A stretch of DNA of 64,000 nucleotides from Pseudomonas vranovensis DSM 16006 (GTDB lineage Bacteria > Pseudomonadota > Gammaproteobacteria > Pseudomonadales > Pseudomonadaceae), in contig NZ_AUED01000017.1 of the NCBI RefSeq assembly GCF_000425805.1, forward strand, positions 144,941 through 208,940, read 5' to 3'. Shown piece by piece: positions 53,933 to 62,401 of the stretch. The notes under the pieces are model-generated. The model searched no databases. It was not told the DNA's origin and worked only from the letters and a program-made list of their open reading frames with translations. Position 1 is the stretch's first letter; every line of letters starts with the position of its first letter. Both the position numbers and the translations under genes were made by a program.

Positions 53933-55036
53933 ATGTCCGCCACCGCACTGTTTACTCCCGTCCAATTGGGCGCCCTCGAGCTGGCAAGCCGTGTGGTCAT
54001 GGCACCGATGACACGTACCTTCTGCCCGGGCGGCGTACCCCACGCCCAAGTGGTCGAGTACTACCGTCGCCGTGCTGCTGCAGGCGTTGGCCTGATCATC
54101 ACCGAGGGCACCACCGTCGGCCACAAGGCCGCCAACGGCTACCCGAACGTGCCGCGCTTCTACGGTGAAGATGCCCTGGCTGGCTGGAAAAAGGTCGTGG
54201 AGGCAGTACACGCCGAGGGCGGCCGGATCGTTCCGCAGCTCTGGCACGTGGGCAGTGTGCGCCGCCTGGGCGTGGAGCCGGACGCCAGCGTGCCGGGGCA
54301 TGGCCCAAGCGAGAAGGTAAAAGACGGCCAGGTGCTGGTCCATGGCATGAGCCAGGACGACATCCGCGAGGTCATCGAAGCCTTCGCCCAGGCCGCCCGC
54401 GACGCCCAGGCCATTGGCATGGACGGTGTCGAGATCCACGGCGCCCATGGCTACCTGATCGACCAGTTCTTCTGGGCGGCGAGCAACCAGCGCACTGATG
54501 AATACGGTGGCGACCTGGCCGCGCGTTCGCGGTTTGCCATCGAGTTGATCCAGGCCGTGCGCGCCGCCGTGGGCCCGGATTTCCCGATCATCTTCCGCTT
54601 CTCGCAGTGGAAGCAGCAGGACTACACCGCACGCCTGGTCGAAAGCGCCGAGGCGCTGGGGGCGTTCCTGCAGCCGCTGAGTGAGGCCGGCGTGGATATC
54701 TTCCACTGCTCCACCCGTCGCTTCTGGGAACCGGAGTTCCCCGGCTCGGACCTGAACCTGGCGGGCTGGACCCGCCAGCTCACCGGCAAACCGACCATTA
54801 CTGTCGGTAGCGTGGGCCTGGATGGCGAGTTCCTGCAATTCATGGTCGCCACCGACAAGGTGGCGCAACCGGCCAGCCTGGAAAACCTGCTGACCCGGCT
54901 GGACAACGACGAGTTCGATCTGGTGGCCGTGGGCCGCGCACTGCTGGTGGACCCGGACTGGGCCGCCAAGGTCCGCGATGGCCGCGAGCAGGATATTCTG
55001 CCGTTCAGCCGCGAGGCGCTGACGACCCTGGTTTGA
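53933..55036 (+). CDS. Old Yellow Enzyme-family alkene reductase
   Basis: The 367-residue FMN enzyme starts MSATALFTPVQLGALELASRVVMAPMTR and has the substrate-binding histidine pair in EIHGAHGYLIDQFFW, plus QLWHVG and the C-terminal VGRALLVDPDWAAKV. It reduces activated C=C bonds with NAD(P)H, as in N-ethylmaleimide or xenobiotic reductases. The start at 53933 has GGAG about 7 bases before. Its stop codon lies 32 bases inside the 3' end of the convergent glycosyltransferase gene. Confidence 0.9.
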   Translation: MSATALFTPVQLGALELASRVVMAPMTRTFCPGGVPHAQVVEYYRRRAAAGVGLIITEGTTVGHKAANGYPNVPRFYGEDALAGWKKVVEAVHAEGGRIVPQLWHVGSVRRLGVEPDASVPGHGPSEKVKDGQVLVHGMSQDDIREVIEAFAQAARDAQAIGMDGVEIHGAHGYLIDQFFWAASNQRTDEYGGDLAARSRFAIELIQAVRAAVGPDFPIIFRFSQWKQQDYTARLVESAEALGAFLQPLSEAGVDIFHCSTRRFWEPEFPGSDLNLAGWTRQLTGKPTITVGSVGLDGEFLQFMVATDKVAQPASLENLLTRLDNDEFDLVAVGRALLVDPDWAAKVRDGREQDILPFSREALTTLV

Positions 55037-56222
55037 TCGCCAGTGTTGCTGCAGGCTGGGGCGTGATTGCGCCTTGGCCCTGGCGGCAGGCGGCGCTCAA
55101 GAGGCTTTCAAACTGCTCGACAATCGCTGGCCAGCACTGACGACTGGCGTGTTGGCGGGCATTGAGGCGTACCCGGCGCAAGGTTTCCGGGTCTTCCAGC
55201 AGCCAGTTGCAGGCATCGATAAAAGCGTCGGTATCACCCGGCATGGCCAGCGCGCCGCTATGGCCATGGCGGATATGCTGGGCTGCGGCAGCTTGGTCGT
55301 AGGCCACCACGCCAAGGCCCGAGGCCAGGGCTTCGAGCACCACATTGCCGAAGGTTTCGGTGAGGCTGGGGAACAGGAAGATATCCCCCGAGGCGTAGTG
55401 TTCGGCCAGCGCGTCGCCGCGTTGGGCACCGCAGAACACGGCGTCGGGCAGTTGTTGCTCCAGGGTGCTGCGCTGCGGGCCGTCACCCACCACGATCAAC
55501 TTGATGTGCTGCTGTGGATAGTTGCGCCGTGCAGCGTCCAGGCATTGCTGCAGCACCCCGAGGTTCTTCTCCGGGGCCAGGCGTCCGACATGGATCAGGG
55601 CGATGTCATCGCTGCCCAGTCCCCACTGTGTTCGCAACGCCTCACGGCGCCTGCCCGGGTTGAACAGCTGGCTGTCGACACCTCGGGCCATCAGGGTCAG
55701 GTTGTCAAACCCGCGGCGTTCCAGCTCCAGGCGCTGGCTCAGGCTGGGCACCAGGGTGGTGTGGGTGCGGTGGTGGAACCAGCGCAGGTAGTGCGTCAGC
55801 AGCCGGGCCAGCAGGCCCAGGCCGTATTCGCTGGAATACTGGTGGAAGTTGGTGTGAAAGCCACTGACCACGGCAATGCCCAGGCGCCGCGCCGCACGCA
55901 AGGCGCTCAAGCCCAGCGGGCCTTCGGTGGCGATATACAGCACATCGGGACGGTGCCGGCGCCAGCGGCGGATCAGCTTGTGCATCGACACCTGGCCCCA
56001 TTGCAGCCCTGGGTAGCCGGGCAACGGCCAGCCGCGGCACAGTAGCTGCAAGTCATCGCCAGGCCCGGCGGGATCACCGCCCTGGCGCGGGCGCACCAGC
56101 TCGACCTGATGGCCACGCTGGCGCAAGCCTTCGCTCAGCCGACCAAGGGTATTGGCCACGCCGTTGATCTCCGGTGGGAAGGTTTCGCTGATCAGGGTGA
56201 CATGCAGGGGCGGTGTGCTCAT
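55005..56222 (-). CDS. GT4-family glycosyltransferase
   Basis: This 405-residue protein is a retaining GT-B transferase: an N-terminal acceptor domain (LISETFPPEINGVANTLGRLSEGLRQRGHQVELVRP) and a C-terminal nucleotide-sugar domain (LIHVGRLAPEKNLGVL, DIFLFPSLTETFGNVVLEALASGLGVVAYD). It resembles sugar transferases that act on glycolipids (MgtA/PimB-like). ATG at 56222 starts the fold; 56258 is an alternative that adds 12 residues; neither has a strong site. Its end overlaps the OYE gene tail to tail by 32 bases. Confidence 0.87.
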   Translation of the reverse strand: MSTPPLHVTLISETFPPEINGVANTLGRLSEGLRQRGHQVELVRPRQGGDPAGPGDDLQLLCRGWPLPGYPGLQWGQVSMHKLIRRWRRHRPDVLYIATEGPLGLSALRAARRLGIAVVSGFHTNFHQYSSEYGLGLLARLLTHYLRWFHHRTHTTLVPSLSQRLELERRGFDNLTLMARGVDSQLFNPGRRREALRTQWGLGSDDIALIHVGRLAPEKNLGVLQQCLDAARRNYPQQHIKLIVVGDGPQRSTLEQQLPDAVFCGAQRGDALAEHYASGDIFLFPSLTETFGNVVLEALASGLGVVAYDQAAAAQHIRHGHSGALAMPGDTDAFIDACNWLLEDPETLRRVRLNARQHASRQCWPAIVEQFESLLSAACRQGQGAITPQPAATLAIKPGSSAPRG

Positions 56223-56400
56223 GAATACCAGTTTGCGCGGCCTCGATTGCGTCGCCATGAAACATTTGTGACGGATACGTGACGCCCGATTTCCGGCGCT
56301 TTGGCCTGCAAAATATTTCCCACGCGGGCACTCAAGATTGTTGCGCAATCAGCCGATGCAGACTCATCCGGATGACCGATTTCGCTCCAGGAGAGCGTTG

Positions 56401-57717
56401 ATGTTCAACAGCAAACTGAAAAAAGAAAACCTGCAGCTGCGTGAAGACCTGCTGTCCATCGAGCAGGTCAAAAGCAGCCTCGACAGCGAGATGCTGGTCC
56501 TGCAACTCGACCCTCAGGGACGGATCGAGTCGGTCAACGGCAATTTCGAGAAAGAAATGCTGTACAGCAGCCATCAGTTGCTCGGTCGAAACATCGAAGA
56601 GATCATACCGGCGCACGTCAAGCAGCTGGATTTCTACCAGCGCATGCGCAATGCCATTACCCGTGGCGAACACCTGAACGGCGCCTTCCGCCTGTTGCGC
56701 GGCAACGGTGAAGAGGCCTGGTTGCGTTCGATCCTGCAGCCGGTGAAAAGCAGCGATGGGCGGCTCAAATATTTCACGCTGCACTCCAGTGACCTGACCC
56801 GCACCATCGAGACCTCCCGCGAGCACGAAAGCCTGATCAAGGCGCTTATGCGCTCTACTGCGGTCATCGAGTTCAACCTGCAAGGTGAAGTGCTGACCGC
56901 CAACGACCGCTTCCTGCAGACCATGGGCTACCGCCTGGAGCAGGTGGTAGGCAAGCACCACCGTATGTTCTGCGAGCCGAATGAGTACAACTCCAAGGCG
57001 TATCAGGCGTTCTGGGACCAGTTGCGCCGGGGGGAGTTCATTGCCGAGCGCTTCAAGCGGATGGACGCCCACGGGCGGGTGGTCTGGCTGGAGGCGTCGT
57101 ATAACCCGATCATCGATGCCCACGACGTGCTCTACAAAGTGGTCAAGTTCGCTACCGTCATCACAGAGCAGGTCAACCAGGAAATCGCCGTGGCCGAGGC
57201 AGCGGATATCGCCTACAGCACCTCGGTCGAGACCGACGCCAGCGCTCGCAAGGCCACCGACGTAGTGACCCAGACCGTCGAGGTGATGCGGGGTCTTGAA
57301 GCCTGCATGCAAGAGGCCGCCAACGGTATCGAAGCGCTGGACAAGCAGTCCCAGGTCATTGGCTCGATCATCAAGACTATCAGCGACATTGCCGGGCAGA
57401 CCAATCTGCTGGCGCTCAACGCGGCGATCGAGGCGGCTCGCGCCGGTGAGCAGGGCCGCGGCTTTGCCGTGGTTGCCGACGAAGTGCGGCAACTGGCATC
57501 ACGCACCAGTACCGCCACCGAGGAGATTGCCCGGGTGGTTCAGCAGAACGAGCAGTTGGCCAAGGCGGCAGTGGATATCATCGACAGCAGCAAGCGCCAG
57601 GCCGAACAGGGCCTTAGCCTGGCCGGGCAGACCGGCACGGTGATTGTCGAGATTCAGGACGGGGCCAAGAAAGTGGTCAATGCGGTGGGGCAGTTCTCCA
57701 GCCAGCTGTCGGGCTGA
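56401..57717 (+). CDS. Soluble chemoreceptor with two PAS domains (Aer/BdlA-like)
   Basis: This 438-residue protein has no membrane segment. Residues ~20-150 and ~150-275 are two PAS domains (e.g. [23 protein letters not shown] and [23 protein letters not shown]), followed by a short MCP signalling region with [22 protein letters not shown]. The layout resembles BdlA, a cytoplasmic biofilm-dispersal receptor, and Aer. PAS domains suggest haem or FAD sensing of redox. The start at 56401 has AGGAGAG upstream. It is an unpaired receptor. Confidence 0.88.
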   Translation: MFNSKLKKENLQLREDLLSIEQVKSSLDSEMLVLQLDPQGRIESVNGNFEKEMLYSSHQLLGRNIEEIIPAHVKQLDFYQRMRNAITRGEHLNGAFRLLRGNGEEAWLRSILQPVKSSDGRLKYFTLHSSDLTRTIETSREHESLIKALMRSTAVIEFNLQGEVLTANDRFLQTMGYRLEQVVGKHHRMFCEPNEYNSKAYQAFWDQLRRGEFIAERFKRMDAHGRVVWLEASYNPIIDAHDVLYKVVKFATVITEQVNQEIAVAEAADIAYSTSVETDASARKATDVVTQTVEVMRGLEACMQEAANGIEALDKQSQVIGSIIKTISDIAGQTNLLALNAAIEAARAGEQGRGFAVVADEVRQLASRTSTATEEIARVVQQNEQLAKAAVDIIDSSKRQAEQGLSLAGQTGTVIVEIQDGAKKVVNAVGQFSSQLSG

Positions 57718-57741
57718 TGAACGCCGACCACCGCGGGTGCC

Positions 57742-59076
57742 TCAGCGTGGTTGATTGAAGAACGCCGTGAGCGTCGCGGTGACCGCGCGTGCGCCTGTCG
57801 CAATGGCCGGCAGTTCGACGACAAAGCCTGGGGTGTGGTTCATCGCTGCCGGCAGTTGCTTTTTCTCGACCATGTTCTTGTAGACGTCGGGTTTGCCCGA
57901 GCCCACTTCAAGGAACAGCACTTTGGTGTCGGGGTAAGGGCTGGCGAGCATGTGGAAGTCCTCCGAGCCCATCAGCGGCGGCACGCCCGGCAACACCTTG
58001 TCGGCACCCAGTTGCTGCACCAGAGCGGCCTGGGCCACTTCGGTCTGCTCCTTGCCGTTGAACACCGGGGTGGCATAACCCTTCATGGTGTACTGAGCCT
58101 GGTAGTCGGGCGGCATGTCATTCATGACCAACACACCACGGGTGACCGCCTTGATCCCGGCGATCATTCGTTCACGCACCTTTTCGTCGTACCAGCGCAA
58201 ATTGAGCTTGAGCGTGGCGCTGACCGGGATGATGTTGTTGTTTACCCCGGCCTGGAAGGCACCGACCGTGAGCACGGCAGGCTTTGACTGGTCGAGCATG
58301 CGGCTGATGATGGTCTGGTAGCCCATGACCGCCATGGCGCCCATCACCACCGGGTCCTTGGTGACGTGAGGCGTGGAGCCGTGGCCACCGACACCGGGCA
58401 GCACCACGTCGATCTGGTCGGTACCGGCCAGGCGCGGCCCTTCGCGAAGGCCGACGCTGTCGGCCGGGTACACCGGTGACACATGGGCCGCCACCAGCAC
58501 ATCGGGTTTGGGCGCAAAGTCATAAAGCCCGTTGTTGACCATGGCGGAGGCGCCTTCGAGCAGCTCCTCGGCCGGTTGCGCTACCAGCACCAGCGTGCCG
58601 GACCACTGATCCTTGAGCTGGACCATGACCTTGGCCACTTCCATCAACCAGGTGGTGTGGGCGTCGTGACCGCAGGCGTGCATCACCGGCTGAGCGGGGT
58701 TGTCGAGCCAGGGGGTGACTTTGCTGCTCTGGTAGGGCAGGCCGGTCGCTTCCTTGATTGGCAGGGCATCCATGTCGGCGCGGTACATTACCACCGGTCC
58801 CGGGCCATTGCGCAAAATGCCGACCACGCCCGTGGTGCCGATGGCGCTCTTGACCTCAAAACCCTGGGCTTTGAGAGCCTTGGCGACCTGGGCAGCGGTT
58901 TCTTTCTCCTGGAAGGCCAGTTCGGGATTGCGGTGCAGTTGCTTGAACTGCTCGATCATCTGCGGTTCGTCCTGTTTGACCAGGGTGTCGATGCGCGTGT
59001 TCAGGTCGGTGGCGTGTGCCGAAAAGGCGGCGACGCAGGCAAGGGCAAGCAGGCTCTGCTGGGGACGCGAGGGCAT
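57742..59076 (-). CDS. Exported M20-family amidohydrolase
   Basis: This 444-residue M20D hydrolase has a signal peptide (LLALACVAAFSAHA) and the metal motifs YRADMDALPI, HACGHDAHTTW, QPAEELLEGA, VGGHGSTPH and a late HTPGF. It is expected to cleave N-acyl or peptide amides such as hippurate or N-acyl amino acids in the periplasm. The start at 59076 has AAGGA about 9 bases upstream. It is divergent from a LysR gene, which may regulate it. Confidence 0.88.
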   Translation of the reverse strand: MPSRPQQSLLALACVAAFSAHATDLNTRIDTLVKQDEPQMIEQFKQLHRNPELAFQEKETAAQVAKALKAQGFEVKSAIGTTGVVGILRNGPGPVVMYRADMDALPIKEATGLPYQSSKVTPWLDNPAQPVMHACGHDAHTTWLMEVAKVMVQLKDQWSGTLVLVAQPAEELLEGASAMVNNGLYDFAPKPDVLVAAHVSPVYPADSVGLREGPRLAGTDQIDVVLPGVGGHGSTPHVTKDPVVMGAMAVMGYQTIISRMLDQSKPAVLTVGAFQAGVNNNIIPVSATLKLNLRWYDEKVRERMIAGIKAVTRGVLVMNDMPPDYQAQYTMKGYATPVFNGKEQTEVAQAALVQQLGADKVLPGVPPLMGSEDFHMLASPYPDTKVLFLEVGSGKPDVYKNMVEKKQLPAAMNHTPGFVVELPAIATGARAVTATLTAFFNQPR

Positions 59077-59176
59077 GGCGTAATTCCTTGTACTTGTAGG
59101 ATTTGTTGCGAGGCCGGGTAAGTCTGTGTATCTATGCCTGGTGCGTCCAATGCAAAAGTAGGTGGGGATTAATGCA

Positions 59177-60127
59177 GTGGCTGACTCAATCGATGTGAAG
59201 CGAATCCGCCATCTGGTGCTGCTCAGTGAAGAGCTGCACTTCTCCCGGGCGGCGGAGCGCGCCAACCTTTCGCAGACCGCATTCAGCCGCAGTATCCAGA
59301 CGCTGGAGGCTGATCTAGGGGTGCGTTTGTTCGATCGCGACACCCGTTCCGTCACGCTCACCGCTGCCGGGCGTCAGTTGCTGGCCCGGGGCCGGGAGTT
59401 GCTGGGCAGTGCCGGACGGTTGGTCGCCGAGGCTAACCACATTGCCAAGGCCGACGGTGGGGAGCTGAAGTTCGGTGCGGGCATGATGGCGGCCAATCTG
59501 TACCTGGCCGATACCCTGACGACACTGCGCAGGCGCATTCCGAAGCTCATGATGAAGGTCGAAGTCAATCACTGGCATCACCTGATCCACCAGTTGGAGC
59601 AGGAGCAGATCGAGTTCTTTGTTGCCTATACCTGCGACCCCGGACGTCTGTCCGACCCCCGTTTTGCAATCACACTGTTGCCGGCCAAACCCACCTCGAT
59701 TTTCTGCCGCGGCGATCACCCACTGGTACAGCAGCAGGCACCGGTGACCCGCGAGCAACTGCTGGACTATCCGTGGAGTTCAGTGTTGTTTGACGAGGTG
59801 GCGCCCGCGCGGTTGCGTGACTTGCTGGATTTGCCCGAAGGGACGAGCGCGCCGTTGGCACTGGGCTGTAATGACTTGCAGTTGCTGCGCAGCACAACCC
59901 TGGGCAGTGACTCGTTGCTGTTCACCTGGCGCGCCTGGCTCGAAGATGACCTGCGCAGCGGCGCGCTCCGTGATGTGGGGGCCTTGCTGCAGCCGGGGTT
60001 TCCCGGGGGTGGCTGCAACATTGCCAGTGCGATTGTCTGCCATGCCGGGCGGACCTTGTCGCCGATCGCACGCCAGGCCATCGAGCTGATTAGCGCAAGC
60101 GCAGGCTTGCCCCTGCCCCCTGGATGA
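59177..60127 (+). CDS. LysR-family transcriptional regulator
   Basis: The protein of about 316 residues has the N-terminal winged helix DVKRIRHLVLLSEELHFSRAAERANLSQTAFSRSIQTLEADLGVRLFDRDTRSV and a full effector domain. The start is uncertain: GTG codons at 59162 and 59177 are in frame, with a GGTGGGG stretch before 59177, so the latter is preferred. It is divergent from the M20 amidohydrolase and likely controls it. It is the last intact host gene before the inserted segment. Confidence 0.88.
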   Translation: MADSIDVKRIRHLVLLSEELHFSRAAERANLSQTAFSRSIQTLEADLGVRLFDRDTRSVTLTAAGRQLLARGRELLGSAGRLVAEANHIAKADGGELKFGAGMMAANLYLADTLTTLRRRIPKLMMKVEVNHWHHLIHQLEQEQIEFFVAYTCDPGRLSDPRFAITLLPAKPTSIFCRGDHPLVQQQAPVTREQLLDYPWSSVLFDEVAPARLRDLLDLPEGTSAPLALGCNDLQLLRSTTLGSDSLLFTWRAWLEDDLRSGALRDVGALLQPGFPGGGCNIASAIVCHAGRTLSPIARQAIELISASAGLPLPPG

Positions 60128-60155
60128 GCGGCTACGGGTTGCAGGTCAGGCCTCT

Positions 60156-60200
60156 GTAGCCGCTGGCGATAGCCTGCGATCGACCGCGCAGCGGTCGTGG
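60156..60200. repeat. REP sequence
   Basis: GTAGCCGCTGGCGATAGCCTGCGATCGACC... ends GCGGTCGTGG, a single copy of the element seen as pairs at 14 kb, 48 kb and 52 kb. It lies between the LysR gene and the cysZ stub. Confidence 0.85.
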
Positions 60201-60209
60201 TTCTCGCGG

Positions 60210-60407
60210 TTATGTGCGTTCGCGCACCCAGAACAGCGTAGCGCCGGCCACGGCCGCCGGCATCATCAGGATATTGACGAAGGGGATCATCAGCGCCAGG
60301 TAGGTGATGCCGCCAAAGCCCAGGCTCTGCCAGCGCTTTTCGCGCAGCCAGGCAAGCATGTCCTGCCAGCTCATCTTGTGGTTGTCGGCCGGGTAGTCGA
60401 TGTACAG
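60210..60407 (-). pseudogene. cysZ: cysZ remnant, C-terminal part only
   Basis: The minus-strand frame reads [64 protein letters not shown] and stops at 60210. This is the last ~64 residues of CysZ (EI24 sulfate-uptake protein, ~240-250 aa in full). Upstream of YIDYPADNH the frame changes to unrelated sequence (CRRCTWLLL), so the N-terminal three quarters are missing. The break near 60407 marks the left edge of inserted DNA. The fragment has no start signal and should be inactive. Confidence 0.88.
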
Positions 60408-60614
60408 CAAAAGCCAGGTACATCGTCTGCAAACCGCGTAAATCAAGGCCCTTTCCCAAGGGTTTGATCGGGAAATGTATCAGCTAGGTGGATGTCCTGA
60501 GAAGGGGCAGAGCGCTCTCTAGATCACTTGACCTAGCTCTGGTTACGGACGATGAAGAGCCGTCCGACCTTATGATCGTCGTCAGGCAGTGGGGCATTTC
60601 AGGAGGGGAACGGC
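60408..60614. other. Junction sequence between cysZ stub and accessory genes
   Basis: About 200 bases without a supported gene. A short plus-strand frame from 60488 lacks a good ribosome site. No tRNA, integrase remnant or clear direct repeat is seen at the junction. Confidence 0.4.
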
Positions 60615-60881
60615 GTGAAGAATCATCGCGCCACAATCACAGGCTTTTTGTGCAAGGGTCCGCGCCTGAAAAAAACTGCTTGGGAGTGGCAAGGTGCAGA
60701 AAAATACCGCAAACCACTTGGCACAAGGCTTAGAGCGAATGCCCACCATTCACTCACAAAGTACGCACAAGTTATCCACAGGCGCTCGCCTTGCAAAGAC
60801 CCCAATACCGCATTATCTTGTATCCCGAACACGGAGAAGGCACTACATATAGTGCTCGTGTCAGCTGCTGACCTCGAATGA
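60615..60881 (+). CDS. Possible small accessory protein, 88 aa, GTG start
   Basis: The GTG at 60615 is preceded by a strong ribosome site, AGGAGGGG at 60601-60608. The product is basic (KNHRATITGFLCKGPRLKKTAWEWQGAEKYRKP...) with no recognised domain. The frame includes TTATCCACA at 60772-60780 and ends inside the structured stretch that follows. The strong ribosome site is the main support; protein evidence would be needed to be sure. Confidence 0.35.
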   Translation: MKNHRATITGFLCKGPRLKKTAWEWQGAEKYRKPLGTRLRANAHHSLTKYAQVIHRRSPCKDPNTALSCIPNTEKALHIVLVSAADLE

Positions 60882-61021
60882 GGTAGGTAGAAGTGTCTGC
60901 GAGTAGTTGCGTTCTAAGTTGTAGGAGACCGAAGCGCAACCACTCGCACCATCCGAAGCCGACAGTAGTTCTGAAAGCCCCGGGGGGACTGCATTGGGCC
61001 AAAGTTTGACGACTCCGTCAA
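60838..61021. ncRNA. Candidate structured RNA upstream of the repeat-protein/Cas2-like module
   Basis: Successive stems are seen: GCACTA/TAGTGC (60839-60854 region), ACCTC/GAGGT (60871-60884), a 16-17 bp near-perfect stem with arms 60899-60914 and 60931-60947 (GCGAGTAGTTGCGTTC against its complement, one mismatch and one bulge), and TTGACG/CGTCAA (61006-61021). The stretch has no convincing gene in its right half and leads into the 80-aa gene. Strand and bounds are not known; it could be an independent RNA or a long leader. Confidence 0.4.
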
Positions 61022-61088
61022 CCGCTGGCTGCTGAGCGGCAATCCCTCTAGGGCTGGTAAACCATTCAACCTTAGAGAGATAAATCTT

Positions 61089-61331
61089 ATGAACACCAAG
61101 CAATCCTCCGCAAACGCCGCCACTCTGGCCTCGGAAACCCTCCGCGACCCAGCCGCATCAGCTATTGCGAAAAGCCTCGCAGCATCCGTCCTCTCGCAAT
61201 CGTCTTCGTCCAAAGAGACGGGTAAGGCCATGGAGGCTAGAGCGTCTCAGGTACTCCAGTCTGAGAAGTACAGCGAGGTAACCAAAAGCCTCGCTGGCTC
61301 CGTCCTTTCTCAGTCTAACAAGAAGCGCTAA
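61089..61331 (+). CDS. 80-aa protein made of two near-identical repeats
   Basis: The protein contains a duplicated ~25-residue unit: residues 14-38 and 52-76, both of pattern A-S-x-x-L-x5-S-x3-K-S-L-A-x-S-V-L-S-Q-S, with a 38-residue period. It is small, Ser/Ala-rich and basic, with no signal peptide. AGAGAG lies ~7 bases before the start, at 61074-61080. The gene is 14 bases upstream of a Cas2-like gene and likely coexpressed. I do not recognise the family. The helices could dimerise or wrap the partner, by inference. Confidence 0.72.
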   Translation: MNTKQSSANAATLASETLRDPAASAIAKSLAASVLSQSSSSKETGKAMEARASQVLQSEKYSEVTKSLAGSVLSQSNKKR

Positions 61332-61345
61332 GGGGAGACGCAATC

Positions 61346-61597
61346 ATGGCCCTGTACTTCATTGAATACGACCTGCGAAAGCAGCGGAACTACCAAGCCT
61401 TGTACGATGAGCTGGCCAGCTTCGGAGCTGTGCGTGTTCTCGAGTCGATGTGGTGCTTTAAACGCGTCAACACGACCACCGTCAATCTTCGTGATCACTT
61501 CAAGCGTTTTATCGATAGTGACGATGGGATCATCCTCTCTGAGGTATCGGATTGGGCGAGTTACGGCACTCAAAGAAGCCCGAAAGATCTCAAGTAG
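61346..61597 (+). CDS. Small Cas2/SinR-fold-like protein
   Basis: The 83-residue protein begins MALYFIEYDLRKQRNYQALYDELASFGAVRVLESMWCFKR. This is a first beta strand ending in Asp9, then a helix, then a second strand with SMWCFKR, the pattern of Cas2 and SinR/VapD-like ferredoxin-fold proteins. Cas2-fold proteins include nucleases and DNA-bridging subunits; the reaction here is unknown. No cas1 gene or CRISPR array is in the window. GGGGAG lies before the start. A hairpin at 61608-61632 follows and may end the two-gene unit. Confidence 0.7.
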   Translation: MALYFIEYDLRKQRNYQALYDELASFGAVRVLESMWCFKRVNTTTVNLRDHFKRFIDSDDGIILSEVSDWASYGTQRSPKDLK

Positions 61598-61607
61598 ACG
61601 CGATGAC

Positions 61608-61632
61608 GCGAGCACTGAACATCGGTGCTCGC
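61608..61632 (+). terminator. Hairpin after the Cas2-like gene
   Basis: GCGAGCAC and GTGCTCGC form a perfect 8-bp stem with a 9-base loop, 11 bases after the stop; TTCGTGACTT follows, a weak tail. Confidence 0.6.
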
Positions 61633-61716
61633 TTCGTGACTTGTACCCTTCCCATTGCGCGCAGCTGAAAGGATCACACTGAGTGGGACATCTTTTAGCT
61701 GGCAGGAATAACTTCC

Positions 61717-61977
61717 CTAGTTTCTATCCGAACGATCAAGAACCCCACTCGCCACCTCATTGGAAGCGCTAGGAATCCGTAAATAAGTTGAGGTGGCTGG
61801 TGGGGCCGCCTCGATTTTGTAAGTCCTTAATTCCAAAGGACTTTTCTCGCGAAAAAAATCTCGAAGTGGATCAGTGCCGTAGTACACCTTAGTGGTGCAC
61901 TGTGCTCTGCATTCTAGGCTGGTGAAGCCCTCTCTCCAAGCCTTGTTACATTTAGTGGCACATTGGCATTGCTTCAT
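61717..61977 (-). CDS. Possible cysteine-rich small protein, 86 aa
   Basis: The frame starts MKQCQCATKCNKAWREGFTSLECRAQC, with six cysteines in 31 residues, which could bind a metal, and ends in a low-complexity tail. No Shine-Dalgarno-like sequence precedes the ATG. It is the only sizeable frame in this stretch. It may be chance; no family is recognised. Confidence 0.3.
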   Translation of the reverse strand: MKQCQCATKCNKAWREGFTSLECRAQCTTKVYYGTDPLRDFFREKSPLELRTYKIEAAPPATSTYLRIPSASNEVASGVLDRSDRN

Positions 61978-61984
61978 GTTCTAT

Positions 61985-62400
61985 CGGAGGGTATAAAGAA
62001 ATCGCTGGGCGTACCGTCCAGGTGCTCTTTAAACATGGTTAGATTCTCTGGGCTTGCAGTTGGTGGTTGGGAAACCGACCAGCTTTGATGTTCGTCAAGG
62101 CTACCTCTCCGCACGACCCGTCACTGTGCGCTATTGATCGCGTCACCGCTAAACGTCACGCTCCTCACGTCCCCTACGGTTTCGACCATTCCGGTGATGC
62201 TGGGCAGCGCTAACGTGATGCTGTGCGTTGAGTCTTTACGGCGAAGCTCTTCACGGTGACGAGATGTGGCGGCGACGGCTTTTCGATCTTGATAAATCAA
62301 GATCGAAAAGCAGAACTGTGGTTTGTAGTGGTGTCTTGGTAGTTCCATTCGGCCCGGAATGCTTTGGCGGCGGCAATTTCGCCGGTCAAGGAGCTACAAC
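61985..62400 (+). ncRNA. Candidate retron msr-msd region
   Basis: About 400 bases without a supported gene lie upstream of the small basic protein and the reverse transcriptase, the usual place of a retron msr-msd. It contains a bulged hairpin (TGGTGGTT against AACCGACCA, about 62065-62090) suitable for msr, and a perfect 15-bp stem at 62278-62311 (GCTTTTCGATCTTGA/TCAAGATCGAAAAGC, loop TAAA) suitable for the msd hairpin. CATTCCGG (near 62188) can pair with CCGGAATG (near 62354) around that hairpin. I could not fix the a1/a2 arms or the priming G. Confidence 0.5.
62278..62311. other. Perfect 15-bp hairpin, possible msd stem
   Basis: Left arm 62278-62292, loop TAAA, right arm 62297-62311, no mismatch. 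It lies inside a gene-free region upstream of the reverse transcriptase. It is the strongest stem in the accessory segment and lacks a T-run, so it is not an ordinary terminator. Confidence 0.85.
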
Positions 62401-62401
62401 C

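Noticed and set aside
60772..60780. TTATCCACA, a perfect DnaA-box sequence in the accessory segment
   Set aside because: A single 9-mer with no AT-rich unwinding region, no clustered boxes and no replication gene nearby; not enough for an origin.
60914..61231. 105-residue minus-strand frame opposite the 80-aa gene
   Set aside because: It overlaps the structured stretch and the duplicated-repeat gene, has no ribosome site, and mirrors the repeat on the other strand.
61346..61597. Cas2-like gene as sign of a CRISPR locus
   Set aside because: No direct-repeat array and no cas1 or other cas genes are in the window.
62228..62401. N-terminal extension of the small basic protein
   Set aside because: It would read through the 15-bp hairpin and has no ribosome site, whereas ATG 62402 has AAGGAG at ideal spacing.
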